A DNA stretch of 64,000 nt from Allopontixanthobacter confluentis (GCF_009827615.1 NZ_WTYU01000001.1:1447001-1511000); one strand, 5' to 3'. Positions 9,497 through 19,391 are shown, numbered from the stretch's first letter. Numbers and translations are program-made. The notes: generated from the sequence alone by a model not told the origin.

Positions 9497-9601
9497 GGCC
9501 TGATCAGTTTACCCATAAATTCACCCGCGTCCAAGGGTTGCCGCGTATTTCATGAACAGGGTTATTTCCTGCGCGATCGGCACCTGTCCGTTAGTTGCCT
9601 G

Positions 9602-11128
9602 TCAGTCAGGCAGCTTGATCGGCGCGAGCCCCGTTTCCAGGCCGAGGCGGTCTTCCAGTGCAAACCTGTCGACCAGATCGGCGCTGGCGGTGTTCATTCC
9701 CACAATCCGCACATGGCGGCCATTGCGGCGCATGCGGTCCACCACCTTGTCCAGCGCGCCAATGGCAGAAATATCCCAGAAATGCGCCTTGCTCACGTCA
9801 ATTACGACATGGTGGGCCGCATCTTCATACAGGCTTTCTGGCCCCATCGCCTGCAACAGCCGGTCAACCGAAGCGAAGAAAATCTGGCCCTTTACGGTAT
9901 AGACCGCACTGTGCGGGCGGCGCACGCGTTCCACTTCGAACATCTGGCGAACCTTGTTGGCGAAGAAAATGCCGGACAAAAGCACACCCACCAGCACGCC
10001 CAGCGCCAGATCATGGGTGAATACCACCACGATCACGGTGGCCAGCATCACCAGCGAAGATGTGGGCGGATGGCGGCGCAGATTGGCAATCGAACTCCAG
10101 CTGAAAGTGCCGATGGACACCATGATCATCACGGCGACGAGTGCGGGCATCGGTACGCGGCCAACCCAGTCACCCAGAACGGTAAGCAGGATCAGCAGGA
10201 ACGCCCCTGCGGCAAAGCTGGACAAGCGCCCGCGTCCGCCGCTCGCAACATTGATGACCGACTGGCCGATCATCGCGCAGCCGCCCATGCCGCCAAACAT
10301 CGCTGCCACTATATTGGCCACGCCCTGCCCTGCGCTTTCGCGCTTCTTGTTGCTTTCGGTGTGCGTCAGATCGTCAACGATTTGCGCCGTCAGCAGGGAT
10401 TCCAGCAAGCCGACAGCCGCCATCGTCAGCGAATAGGGCAGGATGATCTGCAGCGTTTCCCACGTCAGCGGGACATCGGGCAGGCCGAATGTGGGCAGAC
10501 CGTCTGGCAATTGCCCCATCTGGCCAACGGTATTGACCTGTATGCCCATGCCCACTGCAAGCGCGGTCAGCAGCAGGATGGCAACCAGCGGCGACGGGAT
10601 GATTTTGGTGAGACGCGGCAGACCGTAAATGATGGCAAGCCCCGCCAGCACCATGGCATAAGTTTCCCAGCCAACATTCGTAAGCTGCGGGATCTGGGCT
10701 ATAAAAATGAGAATGGCCAGGGCATTTACAAAACCGGTGATGACCGAACGCGAGACAAATTGCATCAGCAGGTCGAGCCGGAGCAGCGCGGCCACGCCTT
10801 GTATCAGCCCCATCAGAACCGTGGCTGCAAACAGGTAATCAACCCCGTATTCGCGCACCAGCGGCACCACCACCACCGCCACCGCCGCGGTTGCCGCTGA
10901 AATCATGCCGGGCCGCCCGCCGGTAAAGGCAATCACCATGGCAATGGCAACGGACGCATACAGGCCCACACTGGGGTCAACCCCTGCGATGAGCGAAAAG
11001 CCTATGGCCTCAGGTATGAGCGCGAGGGCAACAACCATGCCGGCCAGCACATCGCCGCGGATATTTCCAAACCATTCGGTCATGAATGTGGGGCGCTGGG
11101 GCACGCCCATGGGTGCGGCGGTAGCCAT
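9602..11128 (-). CDS. SulP-family anion transporter with STAS domain
   Basis: Inner-membrane anion (sulfate, bicarbonate or dicarboxylate) transporter. The 508-residue protein has about ten to twelve hydrophobic segments, with SulP signatures [20 protein letters not shown] and [11 protein letters not shown] near the N-terminus, and a cytoplasmic STAS domain over the last 120 residues ([25 protein letters not shown]). I start at the ATG at 11128; the frame is open to 11161, but that extension is basic and unlike the family. The gene stands alone. The substrate cannot be told from sequence alone. Confidence 0.92.
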   Translation of the reverse strand: MATAAPMGVPQRPTFMTEWFGNIRGDVLAGMVVALALIPEAIGFSLIAGVDPSVGLYASVAIAMVIAFTGGRPGMISAATAAVAVVVVPLVREYGVDYLFAATVLMGLIQGVAALLRLDLLMQFVSRSVITGFVNALAILIFIAQIPQLTNVGWETYAMVLAGLAIIYGLPRLTKIIPSPLVAILLLTALAVGMGIQVNTVGQMGQLPDGLPTFGLPDVPLTWETLQIILPYSLTMAAVGLLESLLTAQIVDDLTHTESNKKRESAGQGVANIVAAMFGGMGGCAMIGQSVINVASGGRGRLSSFAAGAFLLILLTVLGDWVGRVPMPALVAVMIMVSIGTFSWSSIANLRRHPPTSSLVMLATVIVVVFTHDLALGVLVGVLLSGIFFANKVRQMFEVERVRRPHSAVYTVKGQIFFASVDRLLQAMGPESLYEDAAHHVVIDVSKAHFWDISAIGALDKVVDRMRRNGRHVRIVGMNTASADLVDRFALEDRLGLETGLAPIKLPD

Positions 11129-11372
11129 AATATTTCCTGCAAAATGGCGCCGGGAAGCCACACAGGCGCTGGCGTCGGTAGGTCTGATCCAGCTGCCGCC
11201 CTAGCCATTTATGCTGCAATGCACAACCGGCGCACATCCGGCGCAGATCCAGCTGGCCCGGCGCCGCCCTTACAATGGCGGTTCAGATGCACCATATGGC
11301 TAAGGCCCAGCGGCGATAAGCAACGCGGCCCGGTGCAGCCTCAATTCCTCCTATATGTGAAGATAATTGAAC

Positions 11373-11504
11373 ATGGCCAAATCGCAGAAAAAATCGAGCC
11401 GCGAAACCCGCAAGCCCAAGGCTGAAAAGGTGAAGACCAATGCGTCCCAGCCCAGCCTCAAAGCCGGTGTTGTCCGCGGGCTGGAAAACATGAAGAACAG
11501 CTGA
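11373..11504 (+). CDS. Small basic hypothetical protein, 43 residues
   Basis: Short frame encoding MAKSQKKSSRETRKPKAEK... ending GLENMKNS, very rich in Lys/Arg/Ser in its first half and otherwise hydrophilic, with no membrane segment. A TCCTCC-rich stretch precedes it but the ribosome site is weak. Codon use is like neighbouring core genes and the protein has no stop-prone composition, which is why I keep it. It could bind nucleic acid by charge. No domain is recognised. Confidence 0.6.
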   Translation: MAKSQKKSSRETRKPKAEKVKTNASQPSLKAGVVRGLENMKNS

Positions 11505-11670
11505 TTACAGGCGCAGTTGGCTGGGCGTGCGTAATGCGGTGAATATGCCGTTTTTCGCAAGGCCCGGCCGCTGGCGCACCTGTTTGTAAAATAACAGTCT
11601 CCAGAGAATTTGCGGAGATCGCTCTGACCTGTGTGGCCGCGCTAAGCGCAGGCAGGCAAGCAAGCAGGCT

Positions 11671-13014
11671 TCAGGCCAATGTGCTTTCCAGCACCGCGCC
11701 AATCGGGCAGGTGAACGACCAGATCACTCCGCTTTCCTCGAACAGATGGGTCACGTGCGCTCCGGCTGTCCGGCCGGGAATATCCTCGATCAGGACGCTG
11801 CCAAACCCGCGCCGCTGCGGCGGTGTGACCGCAGGACCATTTCTCTCTCGCCACTCCAGATGGAATGTCTGACCGTCATCGCGCAGCGACCAGTTGATCG
11901 ACACTTGTCCTTCCCTGATGGATAATGCGCCATATTTCAACGAATTGGTCCCCAGTTCATGCAGCGCCAGTCCCAGCATCTCAATTGAGGTCGGCTTGAC
12001 GGTAAGATCTGGCCCGCTGATCTGGAACTGGCCCTCCCCCTGACGCAAAAACTCCAGCTGCCGTTCGATCAGAATGTCGAGCGGAACTGACTGCCATTCG
12101 CGCTTGATCAATATGTCCTGATTGACCGCAAGCCCGGCAATCCGCCCTTCAAAACTACGGACGAAGCTGCTGTCGGATGGCGCGCTTCGGCGGGCAATGG
12201 CCTGAATAAGTGCCAGCGTGTTTTTGGAACGATGATTGACTTCCTGAAGCAGAGTCCGGATCTGTTCTTCCTGCTCTCTCTGCGCGGTCACATCGGTATT
12301 GCTGCCGAACCAGAGGATCACCTTGCCGTGGCTGTCGCGGATCGGCTTTGCCCGGCTTAAAAACCAGCGATACGCTCCGTCAGCGCGGCGTAGCGGAAAA
12401 ATATCTTCCCATTCCACGCCGGCATCAATGCTGGCGGAAAAATGTGCCAGCACCCTGTCTATATGGTCGGGATGATGGACTTTCTGCCAGCCCCAGCCGT
12501 CCATTTCCTCATGGCTGGCGCCAGTGTAATCGTGCCACCGCTTATTATACCAGAAAATATGTCCGTCAGCCCGGGCAATCCAGGTCAGCTGCGAAATATT
12601 ATCCGCCAGCAGGCGGAAACGGGCCTGGGTTTCCTGCAAATTCGCCTTGTCAGCCAGCACATCACTGACATCGCGGGCAATTTTGCTGGCGCCAATCACA
12701 TTGCCTGAAAAATCGAGGATCGGCGAAATGGACACGGCAATCGGGACGTGCCGCCCTTCCTTATGCACCCGCTCTGTATAAAACTGGCCGACCTGTTCCC
12801 CGGCAGCAATGCGTCCGAGAATATGTTCTTCCTCATCCTCCCGCCCCGGTGGCAGCAGACGCGAAATTGACTCGCCGATCATTTCGTCTGCGGTCCAGCC
12901 GAAGATACGCTCTGCCGCAGCATTCCAGGTCAGAATATGCCCGCCCAGATCCTTGGAGATGATCGCATCCTGAGAATTCTCGATAATCGAAGCGTAGTGG
13001 AATTCGCTCTGCAT
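11671..13014 (-). CDS. Sensor histidine kinase, two PAS domains, HWE family
   Basis: Soluble two-component sensor of 447 residues. PAS 1 spans about 5-120 (SIIENSQDAIISKDLGG, FGWTADEMIG), and PAS 2 about 130-250 (LTWIARADGHIFWYNKRWHDYTG). The C-terminal kinase has the HWE/HisKA_2 phosphoacceptor EVNHRSKNTLALIQ with His261, ALHELGTNSLKYGAL as the N box, and the WRERNGP motif that names the family. No transmembrane helix is visible, so the signal is probably cytosolic (redox, light or small molecule). In Sphingomonadales such kinases often feed the general stress response PhyR/EcfG pathway; no response regulator is next to it. Confidence 0.93.
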   Translation of the reverse strand: MQSEFHYASIIENSQDAIISKDLGGHILTWNAAAERIFGWTADEMIGESISRLLPPGREDEEEHILGRIAAGEQVGQFYTERVHKEGRHVPIAVSISPILDFSGNVIGASKIARDVSDVLADKANLQETQARFRLLADNISQLTWIARADGHIFWYNKRWHDYTGASHEEMDGWGWQKVHHPDHIDRVLAHFSASIDAGVEWEDIFPLRRADGAYRWFLSRAKPIRDSHGKVILWFGSNTDVTAQREQEEQIRTLLQEVNHRSKNTLALIQAIARRSAPSDSSFVRSFEGRIAGLAVNQDILIKREWQSVPLDILIERQLEFLRQGEGQFQISGPDLTVKPTSIEMLGLALHELGTNSLKYGALSIREGQVSINWSLRDDGQTFHLEWRERNGPAVTPPQRRGFGSVLIEDIPGRTAGAHVTHLFEESGVIWSFTCPIGAVLESTLA

Positions 13015-13126
13015 AATGTTCTCGGCTCCGCTTGCCGCGCTTACAATGTTCGATCCCTTATTGATATGTACTAAGTCGGATTTTCCAATAAGCTTACTGC
13101 GCGCTCACGGCGCGATCCGGCTTGGG

Positions 13127-14332
13127 TCAGAGACCGGCGGCCTGCAGCGCCCGGTCCATATCTTCGATAATATCGTCCACATCTTCCAGCCCGACATTGA
13201 TCCGCAGCATGCCTTCGGCAACGCCCATCGCATCCCGGTCTTCTGCGGTCATGCCCGCATGCGTCGTGCTGGCGGGGTGGCACATGAGGCTGCGGGCATC
13301 CCCGATATTGTTGGAGATATCGACCAGTTCCAGCGCATCAAGAATGGTGTGGGCCTGCGCCCGGTCGTCGACGATGAAGCTGAAAATGGGGCCACAAGCG
13401 TCCATCTGGCGCATCGCCAGTTCGTGGCGCGGATGGCTGGCCAGCCCGGGGTGCAGCATGGTGGGCACGCGCCCTTCCATGAATTGGCCGAGTTTCAAGG
13501 CGTTTTCGCTCTGCTTGTGAGCGCGCAGGGACAATGTTTCCAGGCCCTTCAGCACAACCCACGCATTGAACGGGGCGATGTTGGGGCCGGTATTGCGCTG
13601 GAATGGCAGCAGCACGTCGTTGATGAAAGCCTCGCTGCCGCACACTGCCCCTGCCAGAACGCGGCCCTGCCCGTCCATCAGCTTGGTCGCGGAATAGGCG
13701 ACCACATCCGCCCCAAATTCCATGGGCCGCTGGAGCGCAGGGGAACAGAAAGCATTGTCCACGACAGATGTGATGCCATGCGCCTTGGCAACCGCGCACA
13801 CATGCGCCAGATCGACGATATCCAGCGTGGGATTAGCCGGTGTTTCGAAGAAAAAAACCTTGGTATTAGGCCTGATGGCGCGTTCCCACGCATCATTGTC
13901 GGCGCTGTCAATCACCGTGGTTTCGATGCCGAAGCGCGGTAGCAAATGATCCACCAGCCAGCGGCATGAACCAAAGGCCGCGCGCGCTGCCACGCAATGA
14001 TCTCCGGCAGACAATTGGCACAATAGCGCCGCTGTCATGGCGGCCATCCCGCTGGCCTGCGCGCGGCACGCTTCTGCGCCTTCCATCAGGCAGATGCGCT
14101 CTTCCAGCATGGCCACAGTGGGGTTCTGCAGCCGCGAGTACGTCATGCCGCTATCTTCACCGGCGAACCGTGCGGCCACCGTGGCAGCATCGTCGTAAGT
14201 ATAGCCCGATGTCAGAAACAGGGCTTCGCTGGTTTCGCCATGTTCACTACGCCAGGTTCCGCCGCGCACCGCGCGAGTGGCGGGGCGCCAGTTTCGGGTA
14301 ATCGAACGATCGGTTCCGGTGGTCTTTTTCAT
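13127..14332 (-). CDS. metZ: O-succinylhomoserine sulfhydrylase
   Basis: PLP-dependent Cys/Met-metabolism enzyme that makes homocysteine directly from O-succinylhomoserine and sulfide. It has RNWRPATRAVRGGTWRSEHGETSEALFLTSGYTY at the start, the MTYSRLQNPT substrate segment and the PLP-lysine motif SATKLMDGQGRVLAG. From the ATG at 14332 the product is 401 residues, typical for MetZ; the open frame to 14395 is not family-like. A terminator-like hairpin at 14467-14490 separates it from the upstream small gene. I saw no convincing riboswitch in the 130-base leader. Confidence 0.93.
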   Translation of the reverse strand: MKKTTGTDRSITRNWRPATRAVRGGTWRSEHGETSEALFLTSGYTYDDAATVAARFAGEDSGMTYSRLQNPTVAMLEERICLMEGAEACRAQASGMAAMTAALLCQLSAGDHCVAARAAFGSCRWLVDHLLPRFGIETTVIDSADNDAWERAIRPNTKVFFFETPANPTLDIVDLAHVCAVAKAHGITSVVDNAFCSPALQRPMEFGADVVAYSATKLMDGQGRVLAGAVCGSEAFINDVLLPFQRNTGPNIAPFNAWVVLKGLETLSLRAHKQSENALKLGQFMEGRVPTMLHPGLASHPRHELAMRQMDACGPIFSFIVDDRAQAHTILDALELVDISNNIGDARSLMCHPASTTHAGMTAEDRDAMGVAEGMLRINVGLEDVDDIIEDMDRALQAAGL

Positions 14333-14466
14333 GGTTTGGCATCTAGAACGCTGGGGATGCACGGGCAAGCGCAAGATCACTGGCGGCCCTGACACAGCCC
14401 GGCAGCGACTGCAGCTATTCTACGTCACCCTAAATGCGGCCTGTCACCTCAACAGCGAACAATAAA

Positions 14467-14490
14467 AAACAGGGCGAAATCGCCCTGTTT
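14467..14490. terminator. Bidirectional Rho-independent terminator
   Basis: A perfect 10-bp stem, AAACAGGGCG against CGCCCTGTTT with an AAAT loop, has T-rich tracts on both sides. On the minus strand it lies 24 bases after the small membrane protein gene and before metZ, so it should end that gene's transcript. Confidence 0.85.
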
Positions 14491-14513
14491 TTCGTATTGC
14501 TGAAATTGATCAA

Positions 14514-14744
14514 TCAGGCGCTGATAGGCGCATCATTGTCATCATCATCCGTCAGCAGCAGGAATGCCATGCCGGCAGCGGCAAGCAGAGTGATGATAAT
14601 AGCTGGGCTGAAGTTACCGCGAAGTTCGCTTTCTTCAGTGGTTGGCGCTGCGGCACGGTTTGGCGCTGTTGCAGCCTGTGCGGCAATAGGCGCAGCAGCC
14701 AACGATGCGGCAGCAGCAGCGATTGCGAGATTACGGAGTTTCAT
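14514..14744 (-). CDS. Small exported or membrane protein, 76 residues
   Basis: Hypothetical protein starting MKLRNLAIAAAAASLAAAPIAAQAATAPNR, which is a clean Sec signal peptide with an AQA cleavage site. The mature part is about 50 residues: a short polar stretch, a hydrophobic helix (FSPAIIITLLAAAGMAFLLL) and an acidic tail of four aspartates. It would sit in the inner membrane after cleavage or carry two helices. The GGATCG ribosome site supports the ATG at 14744; the open frame continues to 14777. It is monocistronic with its own terminator. Function unknown; similar Ala-rich mini-proteins are common in sphingomonads. Confidence 0.7.
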   Translation of the reverse strand: MKLRNLAIAAAAASLAAAPIAAQAATAPNRAAAPTTEESELRGNFSPAIIITLLAAAGMAFLLLTDDDDNDAPISA

Positions 14745-14904
14745 AAGCGATCCTTTAAAATTGTAGAGATATTTCATTCAGATGCCCAATACCTCAAATG
14801 GACAAGAGTTCCATAAAAAATGCGTTTTTTTCTCGCAATCAACCACCAGGCCCGCTCAAACGAGGCTTGCAGCCGGGCATGGCGCTGAATAGAGCTTCAC
14901 GGCG

Positions 14905-16179
14905 ATGATGCGCCCGCCCAACCAGATACGCGATCCGTTTGGCCTGACGGTCCTGTTGGCAGCCACATTTGCCGCGCTGGCGTTTATTCGTCTGCGTGTC
15001 CCGTCTGCTCCCTATTTTGACGAAGTGCATTATCTGCCCGCCGCACGGGCGCTGCTTGACCAATCAGCCTGGCTGAACCGCGAACACCCGTTGCTGGGCA
15101 AGGAGCTGATGGCGCTAAGTATCGGCGTGGTTGGTGATACGCCGCTTGGCTGGCGCATCCTGTCACTGGCCGCTGGCACCCTTACCCTGTTCGCACTGTG
15201 CCGAACCGTGTGGTTCACGACCTGCTCGCGCTTTGCCAGCATGGCGGCTGGCGTGCTGCTTTCTACCGGTTTTGCCCTGTTCATCCAATCGCGCATTGCC
15301 ATGCTCGATGTGTTCATGGCCTGTTTTACTGCCGTGGCCCTGTGGCAAGTGGCAGGCGCGATGCGCGAACCCGAAGCAGGGCGAAAAAGACTCGCAATTG
15401 CAGGTGTTGCACTGGGTCTGGCGATGGCGTCCAAATGGAATGCCGTGCCGCTGGCGGTCATTCCCGGCCTCGGGTTTCTGCTCCTCAGGGCCATGGCTGG
15501 CAGGCGCAGGCTGGTGACGAGCAGGCGCGGAATGCCAGTGCCCGGCATAACTCTGGCCGAGGCGGCTGTGTGGTTGGGCCTCGTGCCGCTGGCTGTGTAC
15601 TGGCTGACTTTCCTGCCGGTATATTTTGTGGCCGACCAGCCGCTCCCGATTGGCGGATTTCTGGCTCTGCATCAGCAGATCGAAGCCTTGCAGGCCTCGG
15701 TCACCAAGTCCCATCCTTATCAAAGCTGCTGGTACGACTGGATGCTGAATATCCGCGCCATCTGGTATCTGTATGAGCCGGTGGATGGCGCCCAGCGCGG
15801 CATCATGCTGATCGGCAATCCGCTGACCATGTTGCTGGGCCTGCCCGCGATGGCATGGTGCGCATGGGCCGGCATTACTGCCCGGCGATGGGATGCACTG
15901 GCAATATTCGTGTTCTTTGCTGCCAGCATGGTTTTCTGGATGGTGGCGGACAAGCCGGTCCAGTTCTATTACCATTATCTGCTGCCCGGCTGCTTCTTGC
16001 TGGGCGGCCTCGCGCTCGCGCTGGATGAATTCTGGAAACGCGGCATCAGGTGGCTGCCGCTTGCGGTCTTGGCAGGCAGCATTGCCCTGTTCATCTGGTT
16101 TTATCCGATCATGAGCGCCGCCCCGCTATCGGGTGTCAGTGCATTTGAAAAATGGATGTGGCTGCCGAGCTGGCGTTAG
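14905..16179 (+). CDS. Lipid-linked sugar glycosyltransferase, PMT/ArnT-like (GT39 type)
   Basis: Polytopic membrane glycosyltransferase of the C superfamily that uses polyprenyl-phosphate sugars on the periplasmic side. The 424-residue protein has around ten hydrophobic segments. The first extracytoplasmic loop has the expected acidic catalytic motif YFDEVHYLPAARALL followed by NREHPLLGKELMALSI, and the second conserved site is SRIAMLDVF. It is convergent with the GT2-GtrA gene, overlapping by 4 bases at 16176-16179, which probably supplies its lipid-linked donor. The acceptor (protein or envelope glycan) is unknown. Confidence 0.85.
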   Translation: MMRPPNQIRDPFGLTVLLAATFAALAFIRLRVPSAPYFDEVHYLPAARALLDQSAWLNREHPLLGKELMALSIGVVGDTPLGWRILSLAAGTLTLFALCRTVWFTTCSRFASMAAGVLLSTGFALFIQSRIAMLDVFMACFTAVALWQVAGAMREPEAGRKRLAIAGVALGLAMASKWNAVPLAVIPGLGFLLLRAMAGRRRLVTSRRGMPVPGITLAEAAVWLGLVPLAVYWLTFLPVYFVADQPLPIGGFLALHQQIEALQASVTKSHPYQSCWYDWMLNIRAIWYLYEPVDGAQRGIMLIGNPLTMLLGLPAMAWCAWAGITARRWDALAIFVFFAASMVFWMVADKPVQFYYHYLLPGCFLLGGLALALDEFWKRGIRWLPLAVLAGSIALFIWFYPIMSAAPLSGVSAFEKWMWLPSWR

Positions 16180-17270
16180 CCGAAGCGCCCCCAGACAAAC
16201 CGGCTGGACAGCGCATAATTCCACACTGACCCCAGGATTATTCCCGCCAGTGCGGCGGCGGCCCAGTGCACCCCGTTCGCTTGCAGGAATGTGGCAGCGG
16301 CAACATTGGCAAAGGCGCCCACCGCGCAAGTGGCGCAAAAGCCAAGCCACCCTTTGAATAGCGCCCGTGCCCCGCGGATCTGCTGATCACGATAGGTCAG
16401 CCAGTTGTTGAGCCAAAAATTGAAGCTCATTGCAGCAAGTGTGGCCGCTGCCTGCGCCGCCACGAACGCGCTGTCTGCCATGATGAACAATGCCGCCAGT
16501 ACTGCCAGATGCACGGCCACGCCAATCGCCCCCACCGTTGCAAACAAGGCGAAACGGGTGGGAATTATCCTGCCGAAACTGCGGTCATACAGGCTGACCA
16601 GAAACTCAAAAATTATGGCACGGTCAAGTTTGCTGGTGCCGGCGCGGCGCGGCGCCAGTCGCATGGGAAATTCGCGCACCTGCAATGGCGCATCGGCTGC
16701 TGCCAGAATGTCGAGCAGCAATTTGAACCCGATGCCTGACAGCCGCGGGGCCAGCGCCCGCACGCGATCTGCGCGCATCAGGAAAAACCCGCTCATCGGA
16801 TCGCTCAGACTGACGCCGGTGATACTTCGTGCCAGCCAGTTGGCAAGTTTCGATCCGCACTTGCGCCCCTGGCCGGCCAGCCCATCGGCATTGCCGCCTG
16901 CCACAAACCGCGATGCTACGGCCACGTCGCAATCTGCCTGCTGCACAGCCGCCAACATCTGCGGGAGCAAGGCGGGGTCATGCTGGTGGTCGGCATCCAT
17001 CACCGCCACAAATGGTGCGGAAGTCGCGCAGATGCCTTCTATGGCTGCCGATGCCAGCCCGCGCCGGCCAATGCGCTGGATAATCCGGATCTGCGGGTCT
17101 GACTGCGCCATCCGCCGTATTTCATCTGCCGTGCCATCGGTGCTGTTGTCATCGACGAAAATGGCTTCCCACCCATCTGGTCCCAGCGTTTCTTTCAAAC
17201 GGGTCACGAGCGGCGCGATATTGGCACGTTCGTTCAGCGTGGGAAGAATGATGGCGAGGCCCGCATTCAC
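16176..17270 (-). CDS. GT2 polyprenyl-phosphate glycosyltransferase fused to GtrA domain
   Basis: Bifunctional membrane protein. The N-terminal 240 residues are a dolichol-phosphate-mannose-synthase-like GT2 domain with IILPTLNERANI, FVDDNSTDGT and the DxD motif AVMDADHQHDP; the C-terminal 120 residues are a four-helix GtrA domain, proposed to flip or assist transfer of polyprenyl-phosphate sugar. I favour a GTG at 17270, one base after the leuB stop; ATG codons at 17294 and 17300 inside leuB are alternatives. It lies directly downstream of recO-leuB in one minus-strand run and faces the PMT-like gene that could use its product. Confidence 0.85.
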   Translation of the reverse strand: MNAGLAIILPTLNERANIAPLVTRLKETLGPDGWEAIFVDDNSTDGTADEIRRMAQSDPQIRIIQRIGRRGLASAAIEGICATSAPFVAVMDADHQHDPALLPQMLAAVQQADCDVAVASRFVAGGNADGLAGQGRKCGSKLANWLARSITGVSLSDPMSGFFLMRADRVRALAPRLSGIGFKLLLDILAAADAPLQVREFPMRLAPRRAGTSKLDRAIIFEFLVSLYDRSFGRIIPTRFALFATVGAIGVAVHLAVLAALFIMADSAFVAAQAAATLAAMSFNFWLNNWLTYRDQQIRGARALFKGWLGFCATCAVGAFANVAAATFLQANGVHWAAAALAGIILGSVWNYALSSRFVWGRFG

Positions 17271-17271
17271 A

Positions 17272-18330
17272 TCAAAGGCGCTCCAGCACCGCATCGCCAA
17301 TGGCGGCCGTGCCCAACACGCCGCCCAGATCGCTGCTATATATACCGTCTTTCAGCGCATGGCTCACAGCGCGTTCGATGCGCGCGGCTTCTGCCTCGCG
17401 GCCAAAGGAATGACGCAGCATCATGGCTGCTGAAAGGATGGTGGCCATCGGGTTGGCAATGCCCTGCCCGGCAATATCAGGCGCGCTGCCATGGATGGGT
17501 TCATAGAGGCCAAATGTGCCATATTCCGTCATGCGTTCACCCATCGATGCACTGGCTAAAAGGCCAATGGACCCCACGCACATGCTGGCCTGATCGGACA
17601 GAATATCTCCGAACAGATTGCCGGTTACGATCACATCGAACTGGCCGGGCGCGCGCACCATCTGCATCGCGGCATTGTCGACATAGAGATGGTCCAGCGT
17701 GACATCGGGGTATTGGGTGGAGGTTTCCGTCATCACATCGCGCCATAACTGGCTGGTTTCCAGCACATTGGCCTTGTCGACACTGGTCAGCCTGCCCTTG
17801 CGCCCCTGCGCCGCGCGGAAGCCGACATGGGCAATGCGGCGCACTTCGTCTTCGGCATAGGACATCATGTCCCACCCCTCGCGGCGGCCATCTGCCGTGG
17901 TGCGCATACCCTTGTCGCCAAAGTAGACATCGCCGTTCAGCTCGCGCACGATCAGCATATCGATCTGGCTGGCAATTTCGGGTTTCAGCGCGGACATGCC
18001 TTCCAGACCGGCAAAGGTGGTAGCCGGGCGCAGATTGGCAAACAGGCCCAGTTCCGCGCGCAGGCCCAGCACGGCCTGTTCGGGGCGCAAATGCCGCTCC
18101 AGTCCGTCACAGGACGGGTCGCCCACAGCGCCGAACAGGATTGCATCGCAGCTTTGCGCCATGGCCAGCGTTTCAGGCGGCAGCGGGTGACCATGTCGGC
18201 GATAGCCCGCCGCACCCACATCGCCTTCAAACAGAGTCAGGCCGGGCAGCGGCAGGGCTTCAAGCACACGCACAGCTTCACGCGTGACTTCCGTGCCGAT
18301 ACCGTCGCCTGGAAAAACTGCGATCTTCAT
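17272..18330 (-). CDS. leuB: 3-isopropylmalate dehydrogenase
   Basis: Leucine biosynthesis enzyme that oxidatively decarboxylates 3-isopropylmalate with NAD+. The 352-residue protein starts [15 protein letters not shown] and shows [11 protein letters not shown] in the substrate helix, the [31 protein letters not shown] active-site stretch and [20 protein letters not shown]. Length matches the family. Its start overlaps the recO stop by four bases (ATGA), so the two are translationally coupled, and the glycosyltransferase gene follows after one base. Confidence 0.96.
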   Translation of the reverse strand: MKIAVFPGDGIGTEVTREAVRVLEALPLPGLTLFEGDVGAAGYRRHGHPLPPETLAMAQSCDAILFGAVGDPSCDGLERHLRPEQAVLGLRAELGLFANLRPATTFAGLEGMSALKPEIASQIDMLIVRELNGDVYFGDKGMRTTADGRREGWDMMSYAEDEVRRIAHVGFRAAQGRKGRLTSVDKANVLETSQLWRDVMTETSTQYPDVTLDHLYVDNAAMQMVRAPGQFDVIVTGNLFGDILSDQASMCVGSIGLLASASMGERMTEYGTFGLYEPIHGSAPDIAGQGIANPMATILSAAMMLRHSFGREAEAARIERAVSHALKDGIYSSDLGGVLGTAAIGDAVLERL

Positions 18331-18992
18331 TGGTCGTCCCTATCCTGTCGGGCCTGATCTCCGGCCTCATTGCCGGCCTCATTCCCGGCCTCATCCGAAA
18401 TACGGGCCAATCGTGCGCCCAGCAATGTGCGGGCGGCCATAACATCGCCGCGCCGGTCGGCAAGGAGGTAGCGTTCCATCGGGTCTGCCAGCGCGTCGAA
18501 CGCGGCCATCACCGCGGCAAAATCAGCTCCGTCAGGCCGCACTCCGCCGCCATAGCCAAGTTCGCGCAGAAGCAGCATTTCGTAGCCTACCAGCCCTTGC
18601 GCCCACCCCCGCGCCGAGGGTGCATTGCAAATGGCATCCAGCAATGCGGACAAGGCCAGATAGAGGTTGGGATAGGAATTCCTTTCCGGCAACACCGTGG
18701 CAGTCAGCGCGCAAACCCAGGAAATGGCGGCCGCCGGCAGCGGTTCTGACAGCCATGGTCCCCTGCTCTGTACCAGTTCCAGCCGCGCAAAGGGCAGTTG
18801 GGTGTCGGATTTTGACCGCAGATCAATCTGGACAAGATTACCGGGTATCACCACGGGCCGCAGCAGACGTCCGCGCCCGCCAGCGACATAGCCTGCGACC
18901 AGCCCGTCATGCTCTGTCAGCATCCGGGCAATGACGGCTGTTTCCCCGTGAGAGCGGGCAGAAAGGAGGATGGCAGGGGCGCGCAGTTCCAT
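18327..18992 (-). CDS. recO: DNA repair protein RecO
   Basis: Recombination mediator that anneals DNA and loads RecA with RecR. The N-terminal OB fold begins MELRAPAILLSARSHGETAVIARMLTEHDG and has GGRGRLLRPVVIPGNLVQIDLRSK; the C-terminal helical part has LLRELGYGG. I start at the ATG at 18992 rather than 19001. The last 20 residues contain an EAGN tandem repeat that is not part of the RecO fold. The gene is coupled to leuB by an ATGA overlap, an unusual neighbour pair with no evident functional link. Confidence 0.9.
   Translation of the reverse strand: MELRAPAILLSARSHGETAVIARMLTEHDGLVAGYVAGGRGRLLRPVVIPGNLVQIDLRSKSDTQLPFARLELVQSRGPWLSEPLPAAAISWVCALTATVLPERNSYPNLYLALSALLDAICNAPSARGWAQGLVGYEMLLLRELGYGGGVRPDGADFAAVMAAFDALADPMERYLLADRRGDVMAARTLLGARLARISDEAGNEAGNEAGDQARQDRDDQ
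18351..18397 (-). repeat. 12-bp tandem repeat at the 3' end of recO
   Basis: Nearly four consecutive 12-base units of the form GGCCTCATTGCC (plus strand) encode the EAGN repeats at the RecO C-terminus. As in the acetyltransferase at 6381-6428, the period keeps the frame. Confidence 0.8.
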
Positions 18993-19142
18993 GTCAGTCA
19001 ACCCATGCCCGGCGCGGGGCCACCCGCCAACCGTGCCATAATTACCGGACTACGCATTGATCGCGGCAAGGTTTGGCACAGCCGTGTCGCCGGAGGTGGC
19101 CGCTCCCCAAGCCGCAGGTTACGATGGCCGGGAAGAAACAGG

Positions 19143-19391
19143 TCAGCCGGCGTGCTTCGCTTCCAGCGCGGCAATGCGCGCGCTCAATTTTTCGTTTTCT
19201 TCCCGCGCCTTGGCAGCCATATCTTTTACCGCGTCGAATTCCTCGCGGCTGACAAAATCAAGGCCGCCCATGGCTTCACGCACGCGTTCACGTGTGCTTT
19301 CGCGGGCTTCGCGGGTCATGCCCGCAAAGGTACCAGCGGCACTGTTGGCGAGTTTGACGAAATCGGCGATCAGGGGGTTCTGGCTTTGCAT
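19143..19391 (-). CDS. ubiK: Ubiquinone biosynthesis accessory factor UbiK (BMFP family)
   Basis: Small coiled-coil protein that helps assemble the ubiquinone-synthesis complex, and has membrane-fusogenic activity in vitro. From the ATG at 19391 it is 82 residues: MQSQNPLIADFVKLANSAAGTFAGMTRE, a DFVSREEFDAVKDMAAKAREENEKL helix and a Leu-heptad C-terminal coil ending LEAKHAG. The frame is open upstream, but that part is translated repeat DNA, not protein-like. Its upstream region contains three 13-base direct repeats. tspO lies upstream in the same direction. Confidence 0.88.
   Translation of the reverse strand: MQSQNPLIADFVKLANSAAGTFAGMTREARESTRERVREAMGGLDFVSREEFDAVKDMAAKAREENEKLSARIAALEAKHAG

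Noticed and set aside
9236-10900. 554-codon plus-strand frame across apaG and the SulP gene
   Set aside because: Antisense to two genes with clear families; composition is His/Arg-rich and repetitive, typical of a shadow.
14860-14905. SAM-II-like CTTGCAGCC motif
   Set aside because: It lies ahead of a glycosyltransferase rather than a methionine gene, and the paired conserved GCTAAA element of the pseudoknot is absent. No metZ-leader riboswitch was convincing either.
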